Origin: ZC4RG29 sp035304385
GTDB lineage: Bacteria; Bacteroidota; Bacteroidia; Cytophagales; Cyclobacteriaceae
NCBI GenBank assembly: GCA_035304385.1
Contig: DATGQD010000008.1
Span: forward strand, 1-45,625
Direction of reading: 5' to 3'
Length of the DNA stretch: 45,625 nt
Below the pieces are notes generated by a model. The model was not told the origin of the DNA, did not search any database, and saw only the letters and a program-made list of their open reading frames with translations. The translations under genes were made by a program, and so were the position numbers. Every line of letters begins with the position of its first letter. Position 1 is the stretch's first letter. Shown one piece after another: positions 1 to 8,453 of the stretch.

Positions 1-876
1 GGCAACCTTACGGCTGCTCAATACACGGTACGCGCTACGGATATCGTATCCGGATGTTCCGGAATGGCCACCATTACCATCGGTGAAGCGTTCGACATGG
101 TACCCGCCGTCGACGTGGAAGTTCTCTCGAATCAGACCAGCTGCGTGGAAGACAACGGTGCACTGACCGCATCGGTGGATGGCAATACCTCCGACTATAT
201 CTTCCACTGGTATATCGGAACGACAGTAAAGCCTACTCCAGACCATACCGGTGAGTATTTCACAGGCCTGACGGTAGGTACCTATACAGTAACCGCCACA
301 AGCAAGGCTACCGGCTGCGTGTCGGCGCCCGCTTCGGCTGACATTATCGAACACTACGAGTACCCCGACTTTGACTTTGTGATCGTCCCCGCCAGCTGCG
401 ACAATGACGACGGCTTCCTGAGCGTCTTCCCTACCAACAACGTGCAGGTTGCCTCGATCGAATGGAGCTTCAACGGCATGACGGTGAACGGACCCAACCT
501 TGCCGAGATTCCGGCCGGCGTGTATACCGTTACCATGAGCACCGCGCTGGGATGTTCGACGACGAAGGACGTGGAGATCAAACCGGAAATCCGGGCCTTC
601 AACGGCATCTCCAGGAATGGCGACGGTATGAACGACCTGTTCCATATCAACTGTATCTCGGACTTCCCGAACAACGTCGTCCGGATCTTCAACCGTGCCG
701 GTACACTGGTGTACGAGGCGGAAGGGTATGACAACATAGACGTGTACTTCGATGGCCGGTCTAATCGCGGTATCGCCGTGCTGGGTAACAACCTGCCGGA
801 TGGAACCTACTTCTACGTGATCGACAAGCGTGACGGTACCAAGCCGGTGGCTGGCTATCTGGAAATTGTTAACTAA
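1..876 (+). CDS. T9SS cargo protein with gliding-motility-type (type B) C-terminal domain, 5' partial
   Basis: The reading frame is open from base 1, so the gene begins before the window; the ATG at 64 is internal. The visible 291 residues contain repeated Ig/PKD-like beta modules rich in Thr, Ser and paired Cys (for example ATGCVSAP and LGCSTTKDV). They end in a block of about 90 residues starting near FNGISRNGDGMNDLF and closing with GYLEIVN. This matches the gliding motility-associated C-terminal domain that directs proteins through the type IX secretion system to the cell surface. The mature protein is probably a large surface adhesin or structural protein; its N-terminal function cannot be seen. 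The PorP/SprF gene starts 5 bases downstream, the usual pairing for type B cargo (established for SprB/SprF in flavobacteria). Confidence 0.85.
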   Translation, partial: GNLTAAQYTVRATDIVSGCSGMATITIGEAFDMVPAVDVEVLSNQTSCVEDNGALTASVDGNTSDYIFHWYIGTTVKPTPDHTGEYFTGLTVGTYTVTATSKATGCVSAPASADIIEHYEYPDFDFVIVPASCDNDDGFLSVFPTNNVQVASIEWSFNGMTVNGPNLAEIPAGVYTVTMSTALGCSTTKDVEIKPEIRAFNGISRNGDGMNDLFHINCISDFPNNVVRIFNRAGTLVYEAEGYDNIDVYFDGRSNRGIAVLGNNLPDGTYFYVIDKRDGTKPVAGYLEIVN

Positions 877-881
877 AGGAA

Positions 882-1829
882 ATGGGCAACGTGTTTAGGT
901 GTGCATTAATTTTTTGCGGGTTGCTGGCTGCCGGCCTCGGCGTACAGGCGCAGCAATACCCTGTATTCACACAGTACTATTTTAACGAGCTGGTGATCAA
1001 TCCCGCCTATGCGGGAACGCACGTCCAGCTCAGCGCTACGGCGATGTACCGCAATCAGTGGGTCAACTTCCCCGGGGCGCCCAAAACGTTCTCTGTCAGC
1101 GCGCACACGTCGATCGTAAAAGGCAAGATCGGCGTGGGCTTCCTCGTCAACCACGACGAGATCGGCAGCTATTCGAATCAGAACGTCTACGGATACTATT
1201 CGTACATGCTCCGTTTCCCCAAAGCCACACTGTCTATGGGGATACAGGCCGGCTTCAACATTCTGGGGGCCGACTTCAGTAAGCTCGACCTCCAGAATCC
1301 CGAAGACCTCTCCTTCGCCGCGTTTTTCAATGAGCTGAAACCCAACTTCGGTGTGGGCATCCTGTATCAGAAGAAGAATTTCTTCCTCGGCGCATCTGTA
1401 CCTTTCATTCTGAATAATGCGGTGGTCACGTCGATTGAAAGCTTCCTCGCCGAGATCCGTGAGGCACGCTACTACTTTATTCGCGGAGGGTTTGTAACGC
1501 CGATAGATCCGGCGGAAAAGGTAAAGATCAACCCGTCCTTCCTCCTGCGGACCCAGGAAGGTCAACCGCTTTCGTTCGACTTCAACCTCGGGTTCATCAT
1601 CCACGATGTACTCAGCGTCGGCGCCAGCTATCGGAACGTCGACGCATTAATGACCTTCATCGATCTCAAGCTCAGCGAACACCTCCACTTCGGCTACTCC
1701 TACGACTGGACGCAATCCGAAATCAACCAATTCGCAAACGGCTCACACGAGTTCATGCTGAACTACCGGGTGCCTATTCGGAAATTACATGGGAATGTGG
1801 AGTGTCCGTCTTACTATCAGTATCGATAA
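882..1829 (+). CDS. PorP/SprF family type IX secretion membrane protein
   Basis: This 315-residue protein has an N-terminal signal peptide (hydrophobic CALIFCGLLAAGLGVQA, then QQYPVFTQYYFN). The family signature follows: QYPxFTQYxxNxxxxNPAYAGT and then amphipathic beta strands. PorP/SprF proteins are outer-membrane barrel proteins that help secrete or anchor particular T9SS type B cargo. The ATG lies 5 bases after the stop of the preceding cargo gene, so the two are almost certainly co-transcribed, and this protein probably serves that cargo. The length is typical of the family. Downstream, the gene converges on ppk1 across an inverted repeat. Confidence 0.92.
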   Translation: MGNVFRCALIFCGLLAAGLGVQAQQYPVFTQYYFNELVINPAYAGTHVQLSATAMYRNQWVNFPGAPKTFSVSAHTSIVKGKIGVGFLVNHDEIGSYSNQNVYGYYSYMLRFPKATLSMGIQAGFNILGADFSKLDLQNPEDLSFAAFFNELKPNFGVGILYQKKNFFLGASVPFILNNAVVTSIESFLAEIREARYYFIRGGFVTPIDPAEKVKINPSFLLRTQEGQPLSFDFNLGFIIHDVLSVGASYRNVDALMTFIDLKLSEHLHFGYSYDWTQSEINQFANGSHEFMLNYRVPIRKLHGNVECPSYYQYR

Positions 1830-1834
1830 GTCTG

Positions 1835-1922
1835 TTGAGGTGTTGACGTGTTGAAGTTGGTGTCGCCGGGGCCTCATGATCTCGCCTTGCGCTGTACTTA
1901 CTTCAACACTTCAGCACTTCAA
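1835..1922. repeat. Large imperfect inverted repeat between converging genes
   Basis: Arms at 1835-1857 and 1900-1922 are complementary at 20 of 23 positions, separated by about 42 bases. Each arm is built from a degenerate GTGTTGAAG-like unit. The right arm covers the ppk1 stop codon. It may act as a bidirectional transcription terminator or be a copy of a dispersed intergenic repeat. Confidence 0.7.
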
Positions 1923-4048
1923 AAGAGCTTCGCCTCGTTGATAATCTCCCTCGTAACGTGATAAAACTCCTTATGGATATTAAAGGGGGGTTCGCCGTTT
2001 GATTCGCGCAGGACGTAGCTACCGTCTTCCTTCATGACATAGGTGTTGACATTGTCCATCAGGTTGTAACGCAAATTGTTGATCGCCTGCTTTTTGAGGA
2101 TCTCCTCTTCCAGGAGGAAGAGTGATTCGATCCGGCGATCAAAGCTTCGCACCATCGCGTCGGCGCTGCCGATGTATACGCGCGGGTCGCCGGCGTTGTG
2201 GAAATAATATATGCGCGAATGCTCCAGGTATTCACCTACGATAGACCGCACTTCGATGTTTTCGCTCAGCCCCGGCCGTCCCGGTCGCAGGCAACACATA
2301 CCTCGGACAATCAACTTGACAGGCACACCCGCCTGGGAAGCCGCATACAGTTCGTCGATAAACTCTTTGTCCTGTAGCGAGTTGATCTTGATAACGATTC
2401 CCGACGGCAAACCATTAGCTGCATTTTCCGCCTCGCGGCGCACCATATTGCAGAGCTGTATGCGCATGTCGCGCGGCGAGGTAATCAGATTGCGATAAGC
2501 AAACGGCTGCGAATGCCCGGTAATGACGTTGAAGAAATCAGAAACATCCTGGGCATACACCTCGCGTGTGGTGAGTAGCCCAATGTCGACATACATCCGC
2601 GAGGTGACCTCATTGTAGTTGCCACTCGACAAGTGGACGTACCGATAGACTGTGTCTTCCTCTTCCTGGCGTACGATCAGTAAAAGCTTCGTATGCGTCT
2701 TCAGGCTGCTGATCCCATAGATCACGAAGCATCCGGCCTTTTGAAGGCGTTGTGCCTCCCTAAGGTTGTTCTCCTCGTCGAAGCGCGCCTTGACTTCGAA
2801 CAGCACCGACACGTGTTTGCCGTTTTCCGCTGCGCGCAACAGCGCGGCGGTGACCCGGGAATCACGCGCTACCCGGTAGATGGTAATCTTAATGGATAGC
2901 ACATAGGGATCGTCAGCCGCCTTCTCCAGGAGTTCAAGGACGGGCTCCATCGAATTATAGGGATGATGGAGCAGGATATCGCGCTCTTTGAGAACTTCGA
3001 ACAGGTCTTTCGAGCCGTGTTCGGGAAAGTTGAGCGGCTTAATGGGATCCGGCATCGGCTGGCGAAGCCCCCGGAATTGCTTATGGTTGACGATCTGCAA
3101 TAACCCGGTAAAGTCGACCAGGCTCTGTTCCGGTACGGGGAATAGATTAAACTCGTCAATGTCCCACTGGATCCGTAAAAGCCGTGTCAGCCACGCATTG
3201 GGTTCGCCCTGGATGTCGAGGCGAACGACACGGCCGGTACGGCGCGACTTAAGCTTGCGCTTAAGTTCTTCCAGGAAGTTCGACTCGATATCTTCACTTT
3301 CTTCCAGGGTAAAATCGCCGTTACGATTTACGCGGAAAAGGTTGGTCGAAAGGATCTCGACGTTACGGAAGAGGTGACTGATGTTATGACTGATTATCTC
3401 TTCGATAGGGACGAACTGCACGAGGTCGTCCGACTCGATCTCATAAAAGCGCGGCAGATTATGGGGCACCTGTACAAAGGATGCCTTATGCTGATCGTGA
3501 CTTTCCGCCGGGTTACGTGTTACCACGCCCACGAGCAGCCTGTTGTTGGCCAGCGTCGGGAAGGTGTGATAGTTATCGAATACCATCGGCGTGAGCATCG
3601 GAAAGACGGTCCGCAGAAAATAGCTGTTCACACGGTCGATATCCTCCTGAGAAAGGGATTCATAGCCGCGTATTACAAAGCCGTTCTCCTGGAACAACGG
3701 CTTCAGGTTGTTGATGTAATAGTCGTTTTGATCTTCAAAGAAAGCCTTCGTCCGGGTCAGCAGCAGCTTGCGGAACGGCTCCTCACGGAGTCCGCTGTAG
3801 TCGTACCGCTCCTTGCCGTAATCGATGTAGTTGTAAAGGCTTCCCAGGCGGATGGTACAGAACTCGTCGAGGTTGGACGCGGTAATGCAGAAGAATTTCA
3901 GCCGCTCCATGATCGTCCGGTCGGTGTTCCGGGCCTGATCGAGGACACGATAATTGAATTGCAACCAACTCAGATCGCGGCTGATGTAGTTACTCTCGCC
4001 GATCTGTTGGGAAATTCTGTCTGCCGTTGAAACCGTCGCCTCACTCAT
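1919..4048 (-). CDS. ppk1: Polyphosphate kinase 1
   Basis: PPK1 reversibly transfers the terminal phosphate of ATP to inorganic polyphosphate. The 709-residue product has the family's usual length and order: an N-terminal helical domain beginning YISRDLSWLQFNYRVLDQA, a head domain, then two phospholipase D-like C-terminal domains. The phospho-accepting histidine lies in SLKTHTKLLLIV (about residue 450), and the second conserved histidine in YLEHSRIYYFHN (about residue 610). IGSADAMVRSFDRRIE is also typical. The gene stands alone on the minus strand, facing the PorP/SprF gene. A TAGATTTG element, a match to the Bacteroidota -7 box, lies about 16 bases upstream of the ATG, with no clear -33 box. 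Confidence 0.97.
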   Translation of the reverse strand: MSEATVSTADRISQQIGESNYISRDLSWLQFNYRVLDQARNTDRTIMERLKFFCITASNLDEFCTIRLGSLYNYIDYGKERYDYSGLREEPFRKLLLTRTKAFFEDQNDYYINNLKPLFQENGFVIRGYESLSQEDIDRVNSYFLRTVFPMLTPMVFDNYHTFPTLANNRLLVGVVTRNPAESHDQHKASFVQVPHNLPRFYEIESDDLVQFVPIEEIISHNISHLFRNVEILSTNLFRVNRNGDFTLEESEDIESNFLEELKRKLKSRRTGRVVRLDIQGEPNAWLTRLLRIQWDIDEFNLFPVPEQSLVDFTGLLQIVNHKQFRGLRQPMPDPIKPLNFPEHGSKDLFEVLKERDILLHHPYNSMEPVLELLEKAADDPYVLSIKITIYRVARDSRVTAALLRAAENGKHVSVLFEVKARFDEENNLREAQRLQKAGCFVIYGISSLKTHTKLLLIVRQEEEDTVYRYVHLSSGNYNEVTSRMYVDIGLLTTREVYAQDVSDFFNVITGHSQPFAYRNLITSPRDMRIQLCNMVRREAENAANGLPSGIVIKINSLQDKEFIDELYAASQAGVPVKLIVRGMCCLRPGRPGLSENIEVRSIVGEYLEHSRIYYFHNAGDPRVYIGSADAMVRSFDRRIESLFLLEEEILKKQAINNLRYNLMDNVNTYVMKEDGSYVLRESNGEPPFNIHKEFYHVTREIINEAKLF

Positions 4049-4064
4049 TCCTGTACCAGAAAGT

Positions 4065-4072
4065 CAAATCTA
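4065..4072 (-). promoter_or_regulatory. Candidate -7 promoter element of ppk1
   Basis: The minus strand reads TAGATTTG, a full match to TAnnTTTG, 16 bases before the ppk1 ATG. No TTTG is present at the expected -33 distance, so the call rests on one box. Confidence 0.4.
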
Positions 4073-4208
4073 TTGCAAAAAAAAATCCCGCGTTACTTCG
4101 TGCCTTTAATTTAAGAAGTACTTCCGAATTAGTCTCAGATGGCTGAATTATGCCCGGATCGCCATCCGACAAACCAGTGTTGCCATTGCAATACAACTGG
4201 TTTTCCCG

Positions 4209-4252
4209 AAGGAGGCGTGTTCGGGATGCGTTTTCCCCCCGAACTGCTCCTT
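4209..4252 (-). terminator. Hairpin between gyrB and ppk1
   Basis: The segments GTTCGGG/CCCGAAC and AAGGAG/CTCCTT pair around a small internal loop, giving a two-part stem just downstream of the gyrB stop. There is no uridine run on the minus strand after it. It could be a weak gyrB terminator, an RNA-processing structure, or part of the ppk1 leader. Confidence 0.35.
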
Positions 4253-4270
4253 AGCCTGATAGTATGATAG

Positions 4271-6226
4271 TTAAATATCGACGCGGGCGTATTTCGAGTT
4301 CTTTTCAATGAACTCTCTGCGCGGCGCTACCTCGTCTCCCATGAGCATGGAAAAGAGGTGGTCTGCCTCCGCTGCCGATTCAATGGTCACGCGCTTCAGG
4401 GTTCTCCGCTCAGGGTCCATGGTCGTAGACCACAGCTGTTCGGGATTCATCTCACCAAGCCCTTTGTAGCGTTGCACCGAGACGGAATCGTCTTTGCCTC
4501 CACCCAACTCTTTAACAGCGACTTCGCGCTCCTCTTCCGTCCAGCAATAGCGTTCTTCCTTACCTTTCTTAACCAGATAAAGCGGGGGCAACGCGATGTA
4601 GATATAACCCTGCTCGATCAGGTCGCGCATATAGCGGAAGAAGAACGTGAGGATGAGCGTCCGGATGTGGCTGCCGTCCACGTCCGCATCGGTCATGATT
4701 ATGATCTTGTGATAGCGGAGTTTATCGAGATTGAGTGCCTTGGCATCTTCAGCCGTACCGAACGATACACCGAGTGCGGTGATAATATTCTTGATTTCTT
4801 CGTTGTCGTAGATCTTATGTTCCTGTGCCTTTTCCACGTTCAGGATCTTCCCTCTCAGGGGAAGGATAGCCTGGAACACGCGGTTCCTACCCTGCTTGGC
4901 GGAGCCTCCCGCCGAATCCCCCTCGACGAGGTAGAGCTCGGAGATGGAAGGGTCAGTGCTGGAGCAGTCGGCAAGCTTTCCGGGAAGGCCGGTTCCCGAG
5001 AGCACATTCTTCCGTTGCACCATTTCACGCGCCTTACGGGCAGCGTGTCGCGCCTGAGCCGCCAGGATAACTTTGTTTACGATCAGCTTGGCTTCACGCG
5101 GGTGTTCTTCCAGGTAATACTGAAGGATCTCGCCGACAGTCTGGTCTACAACACCCATCACTTCAGAGTTGCCCAGCTTGGTCTTGGTCTGACCTTCAAA
5201 CTGGGGCTCAGCTACCTTCACGGAGATCACCGCCGTGAGTCCTTCGCGGAAGTCGTCGCCGCTGATGTCGATCTTAACCTTGTCGAGCAGGCCTGAACGC
5301 TCAGCATACGATTTCAACGTACGCGTCAATGCCCTTCTGAAACCCGCCACGTGGGTACCGCCCTCATGCGTGTTAATGTTATTAACGTACGAGATCAGGT
5401 TCTCCGCGAACGAGGTATTGTAACTCAAGGCTACCTGGATAGGGATCTCCCCCTTGACATTTTCGATATAGATAGGCTCGGAAATGAGCTTCTCACGGGT
5501 AGCGTCGATGTACTCGACAAACTCCCTGAGGCCGCCTTCTGAGTAAAACGTTTCGGTTCTGGGTTGGCCCGACTCATCAGGGTCGCGATAGTCGTTCAGC
5601 GTAATGCGAATACGTGGGTTGAGGAACGCCAACTCGCGGAGGCGCGATGCCACCGTCTCATAGTTGTATTCCACCGCCTGGAAGATCTCAGAATCCGGTC
5701 TGAAATGGATCGTTGTACCCCGACGGGCAGATTCGCCTATAATCCGGACGGGGAACTTAGGGCGCCCCCGCTCGTATTGCTGGCTGAAAACCTTCCCCTC
5801 GCGGTATACTGTCGCGGTAAGCTGTTCGGATAGGGCGTTAACACAAGACACCCCAACGCCGTGCAAGCCGCCAGACACCTTGTACGTGTTCTTGTCGAAC
5901 TTACCCCCTGCGTGGAGTACCGTCATGACAACCTCCAGGGCCGACCGCTTTTCCTTCTGGTGAATGTCGGTAGGAATGCCCCGTCCATTGTCCTCAACGC
6001 TTATGGAATTGTCATCGTGTATGTTGACGACGATCTCATCGCAGTAGCCTGCGAGCGCTTCGTCGATCGAGTTGTCCACCACCTCCCAAACCAGGTGGTG
6101 AAGCCCTTTGGTCCCAACGTCACCTATGTACATCGCCGGCCGTTTCCGGACAGCTTCCAAACCTTCTAAAACCTGAATATTGCTTGCTGAATAATCAACG
6201 GCAACTGTGCCTTTTACTTCGGTCAT
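4271..6226 (-). CDS. gyrB: DNA gyrase subunit B
   Basis: This is the ATPase subunit of the type II topoisomerase that introduces negative supercoils. The 651-residue protein has the GHKL ATPase domain (EVVDNSIDEALAGYCDEI; DNGRGIP; GGLHGVGVSCVNALS), a transducer domain, and the Toprim domain (LYLVEGDSAGGSAKQGR and IMTDADVDGSHIRTL). It ends with the gyrase B tail containing QRYKGLGEMNPEQLW. Length and the absence of insertions fit Bacteroidota GyrB. ParE is the alternative, but the motifs and complete Toprim/tail fit GyrB. The gene is monocistronic on the minus strand. A TATTTTTG -7-like element lies 19 bases upstream of the ATG. Confidence 0.95.
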   Translation of the reverse strand: MTEVKGTVAVDYSASNIQVLEGLEAVRKRPAMYIGDVGTKGLHHLVWEVVDNSIDEALAGYCDEIVVNIHDDNSISVEDNGRGIPTDIHQKEKRSALEVVMTVLHAGGKFDKNTYKVSGGLHGVGVSCVNALSEQLTATVYREGKVFSQQYERGRPKFPVRIIGESARRGTTIHFRPDSEIFQAVEYNYETVASRLRELAFLNPRIRITLNDYRDPDESGQPRTETFYSEGGLREFVEYIDATREKLISEPIYIENVKGEIPIQVALSYNTSFAENLISYVNNINTHEGGTHVAGFRRALTRTLKSYAERSGLLDKVKIDISGDDFREGLTAVISVKVAEPQFEGQTKTKLGNSEVMGVVDQTVGEILQYYLEEHPREAKLIVNKVILAAQARHAARKAREMVQRKNVLSGTGLPGKLADCSSTDPSISELYLVEGDSAGGSAKQGRNRVFQAILPLRGKILNVEKAQEHKIYDNEEIKNIITALGVSFGTAEDAKALNLDKLRYHKIIIMTDADVDGSHIRTLILTFFFRYMRDLIEQGYIYIALPPLYLVKKGKEERYCWTEEEREVAVKELGGGKDDSVSVQRYKGLGEMNPEQLWSTTMDPERRTLKRVTIESAAEADHLFSMLMGDEVAPRREFIEKNSKYARVDI

Positions 6227-6245
6227 GTTTCAATTTTACAACCCA

Positions 6246-6253
6246 CAAAAATA
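6246..6253 (-). promoter_or_regulatory. Candidate -7 promoter element of gyrB
   Basis: The minus strand reads TATTTTTG, a full match to TAnnTTTG, 19 bases before the gyrB ATG. The region about 20 bases further upstream contains TTTTCG rather than a perfect TTTG. Confidence 0.45.
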
Positions 6254-6405
6254 GGTCTTTTGAGGCGAAAAGAAGAACGATTTAAGACAATTATTACGGC
6301 GCTTAATGCCGCTCCTTCCGGTGGAAATGCACCCCCCAAAGTGACCCGCGTATAACCCGCGTATAAGGATAACTAAATTATTAGTTGAATAGTTCGGCAC
6401 TAGCT

Positions 6406-6436
6406 CGCCTCTGCCTCTGCATCTACCTCTGCTCCT
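6406..6436. repeat. Degenerate hexanucleotide repeat (CTCTGC-like)
   Basis: Several imperfect copies of a C/T-rich hexamer (CCTCTG, CATCTA, CCTCTG) lie just beyond the stop codon of the CoA-binding protein gene. Similar arrays in the reverse sense occur at 17593-17616 and 17649-17676. Confidence 0.6.
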
Positions 6437-6812
6437 AGTATTGGCCGGATCGGAGTAAGACCATAGTACAGGCTTGCGTTGTTTCAATGCCGGCTTCGCG
6501 TGCGCGCTTTGCGAACTCCTCGTTTTCTGTTCCCGGATTGAAGACAATTCGCCTGGGCTTTAGACCGATCAGGTAATCATACCACTCTTGCTGGTGGGCG
6601 GGCGACAAGTACAGCGTAATCGTGTCCACATCCGGTATCTCCGGTTTCTTGCGGATGTCCAGGATCGTCTCTCCCGCTATCGCGCCACTGCGAATACCCA
6701 GCGGCACGATAGGATGATCGTATTCCTTCAACATCTCCGTGGCGATCCACGCATACCGGCCCGGGTTGGGAGAAGCGCCCACAACAACGGTCTTCTTCTT
6801 ATCTTCACTCAT
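6435..6812 (-). CDS. CoA-binding domain protein (YccU-like)
   Basis: The 125-residue protein is a single Rossmann-type CoA_binding_2 domain. It has a glycine-rich nucleotide loop at the start (KTVVVGASPNPGRYAW, residues 7-22), the central segment PDVDTITLYLSPAHQQ, and the end NPGTENEEFAKRAREAGI. This stand-alone family resembles the CoA-binding domain of succinyl-CoA synthetase, but its physiological role is not known. Its ATG overlaps the stop of the upstream FAD oxidoreductase gene by 4 bases (ATGA), suggesting translational coupling and a shared mRNA. Confidence 0.85.
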   Translation of the reverse strand: MSEDKKKTVVVGASPNPGRYAWIATEMLKEYDHPIVPLGIRSGAIAGETILDIRKKPEIPDVDTITLYLSPAHQQEWYDYLIGLKPRRIVFNPGTENEEFAKRAREAGIETTQACTMVLLRSGQY

Positions 6813-8380
6813 AACAACTTCTTCAAATTAAACACGCTCACAAACGCTTCCGCGCATCGCTCGCCATCCATAGCCGCCGACATAATCCCACCGGCATAAC
6901 CGGCCCCTTCACCACAGGGAAACAAACCCGGCGCCTGAGGATGCATGAGCGTCTCCGCATCGCGCGGAATGCGAACCGGCGAGGATGTCCGGCTCTCGAC
7001 AGCTACAACGTGCGCTTCGTTTGTTAAATACCCTTTCATTTTCTTTCCAAACACACGGAACGCCGTCTGCAGCGACCGGCTTACAAAACCCGGAAGTACT
7101 TCACGCAAGTCGATGGGAACAACACCCGGACGGTACGACGTCTCATCCAAGGTAGATGATACCACACCATTTACAAAATCCACCAGGCGCTGACCGGGAG
7201 CGGCTTGGGTCCCTCCCGCCAGCGTACACGCGAGTTGTTCAACCTTTTCCTGAAATTCAAGGAGCGCGAAGGGACTCGTTCCATCACGAACGTCACCTTC
7301 CGTTATACCGACGACAATACCGGAGTTGGCAAAACGGGAGTCGCGACGTGAAGGACTCATTCCGTTGATGACGATTTCGCCCGGCGCTGTCGCTGATGGA
7401 ACCATAAAACCACCCGGACACATGCAAAACGAAAACACGCCGCGTCGCGCCCCAACTGTATCCACATTGTGAACGAGTGCATACGAGGAGGCCGGCAGTA
7501 CAGGTCCCCGGTCTCCCGCACAGTGGTATTGAATACGATCAATAAGTTGTTGGGGATGTTCAACCCGTACGCCCAGCGCAAACGGCTTGGGCTGGATGGC
7601 CAATCCCTTCTTGTGCAAAAGGTGAAAGATGTCACGCGCAGAATGACCCGTGGCCAGGATCACCCCCTCACCTTTAAGTTCGTCACCGTCATGCGTGGTT
7701 ACGCCGACAACACGGCCATCATGGATCACAAGGTCCGTCACTCGTTTACGGAAATGTATGACGCCGCCCGCTTCAAGGATACTCTGACGAATGCCCGCAA
7801 TGATACCCGGCAGCCGGTTGGTGCCAATGTGTGGATGCGCATCATAAAGGATCTCGGGCCGCGCGCCATGGGCTACCAGGATGTCGAGTATACGCCTCAC
7901 GTTGCCGCGCTTGTCCGAACGTGTATACAGCTTACCATCGGAATAGGTGCCGGCGCCGCCCTCTCCGAAGCAATAGTTCGAGTCCGGGTCTACAATATGA
8001 TTCCGGGTGATGGCGGCCAGGTCGCGCCGGCGCTCGCGCACGTCCTTGCCACGCTCGACGATGACCGGCCGGAATCCCAGCTCGAGCAGCCGCACCGCCG
8101 CGAACAACCCTGCCGGTCCACACCCGACGATAATGACCGACGGCGCCGCCGATCGGTCGGGATAGGTCGCATTGTATGACGGCAACGGAGGGCTGGTGGC
8201 ATCCAGGATGCCACAGCGGACATGTACCAGGATTTCGCGACTCCGAGCGTCGATGGAACGTTTCAAAGGAACGACGGTAACGCTCCCATCGTCCGGCAGC
8301 AAAAGCTTCGATGCAAGCGTTTCCAGAAAACGATCGCCAAAGGCTTCTTCCGGACTCAGCGTAAGTTCGATAGTTTTCAT
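6809..8380 (-). CDS. FAD-dependent dehydrogenase (COG2509-like)
   Basis: The 523-residue protein has a short N-terminal ferredoxin-like segment and then a dinucleotide-binding motif (SVIIVGCGPAGLFAAVRLLE, about residues 80-100). Typical family blocks follow: NYCFGEGGAGTYSDGKLYTR, LATGHSARDIF, and a C-terminal FAD contact FPCGEGAGYAGGIMSAAMDG. This group is annotated as uncharacterised NAD(FAD)-utilising dehydrogenases; the substrate is unknown. It is followed with a 4-base overlap by the CoA-binding protein. Its start codon directly abuts a compound palindrome (8386-8448), so its translation could be affected by RNA structure. Confidence 0.9.
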   Translation of the reverse strand: MKTIELTLSPEEAFGDRFLETLASKLLLPDDGSVTVVPLKRSIDARSREILVHVRCGILDATSPPLPSYNATYPDRSAAPSVIIVGCGPAGLFAAVRLLELGFRPVIVERGKDVRERRRDLAAITRNHIVDPDSNYCFGEGGAGTYSDGKLYTRSDKRGNVRRILDILVAHGARPEILYDAHPHIGTNRLPGIIAGIRQSILEAGGVIHFRKRVTDLVIHDGRVVGVTTHDGDELKGEGVILATGHSARDIFHLLHKKGLAIQPKPFALGVRVEHPQQLIDRIQYHCAGDRGPVLPASSYALVHNVDTVGARRGVFSFCMCPGGFMVPSATAPGEIVINGMSPSRRDSRFANSGIVVGITEGDVRDGTSPFALLEFQEKVEQLACTLAGGTQAAPGQRLVDFVNGVVSSTLDETSYRPGVVPIDLREVLPGFVSRSLQTAFRVFGKKMKGYLTNEAHVVAVESRTSSPVRIPRDAETLMHPQAPGLFPCGEGAGYAGGIMSAAMDGERCAEAFVSVFNLKKLL

Positions 8381-8385
8381 GATAC

Positions 8386-8448
8386 CCCTAAAGCGTGTGC
8401 AAGTCTGCTTCAGGGTAACCCTAAAGCAGTCCTGCGGACGCTTTAGGG
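8386..8448. repeat. Nested palindrome with four alternating copies of ACCCTAAAGC
   Basis: CCCTAAAGCGT (8386-8396) pairs exactly with ACGCTTTAGGG (8438-8448). Nested inside, CTGCTTCAGGGT (8405-8416) pairs with ACCCTAAAGCAG (8418-8429) with one mismatch. A 9-10-base core therefore occurs four times in alternating orientation within 63 bases. It fills the space between the MORN gene stop and the FAD dehydrogenase start. It may be a terminator, a leader structure or a miniature repeat. Confidence 0.8.
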
Positions 8449-8453
8449 TAAAA

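Noticed and set aside
3374..4030. Plus-strand open frame of 218 codons opposite ppk1
   Set aside because: It lies entirely within the conserved PPK1 coding region on the other strand.
6236..6547. Minus-strand open frame downstream of and overlapping the CoA-binding gene
   Set aside because: Low-complexity, Arg-rich product spanning a hexamer repeat and spacer; it overlaps the real CoA-binding gene in another frame.
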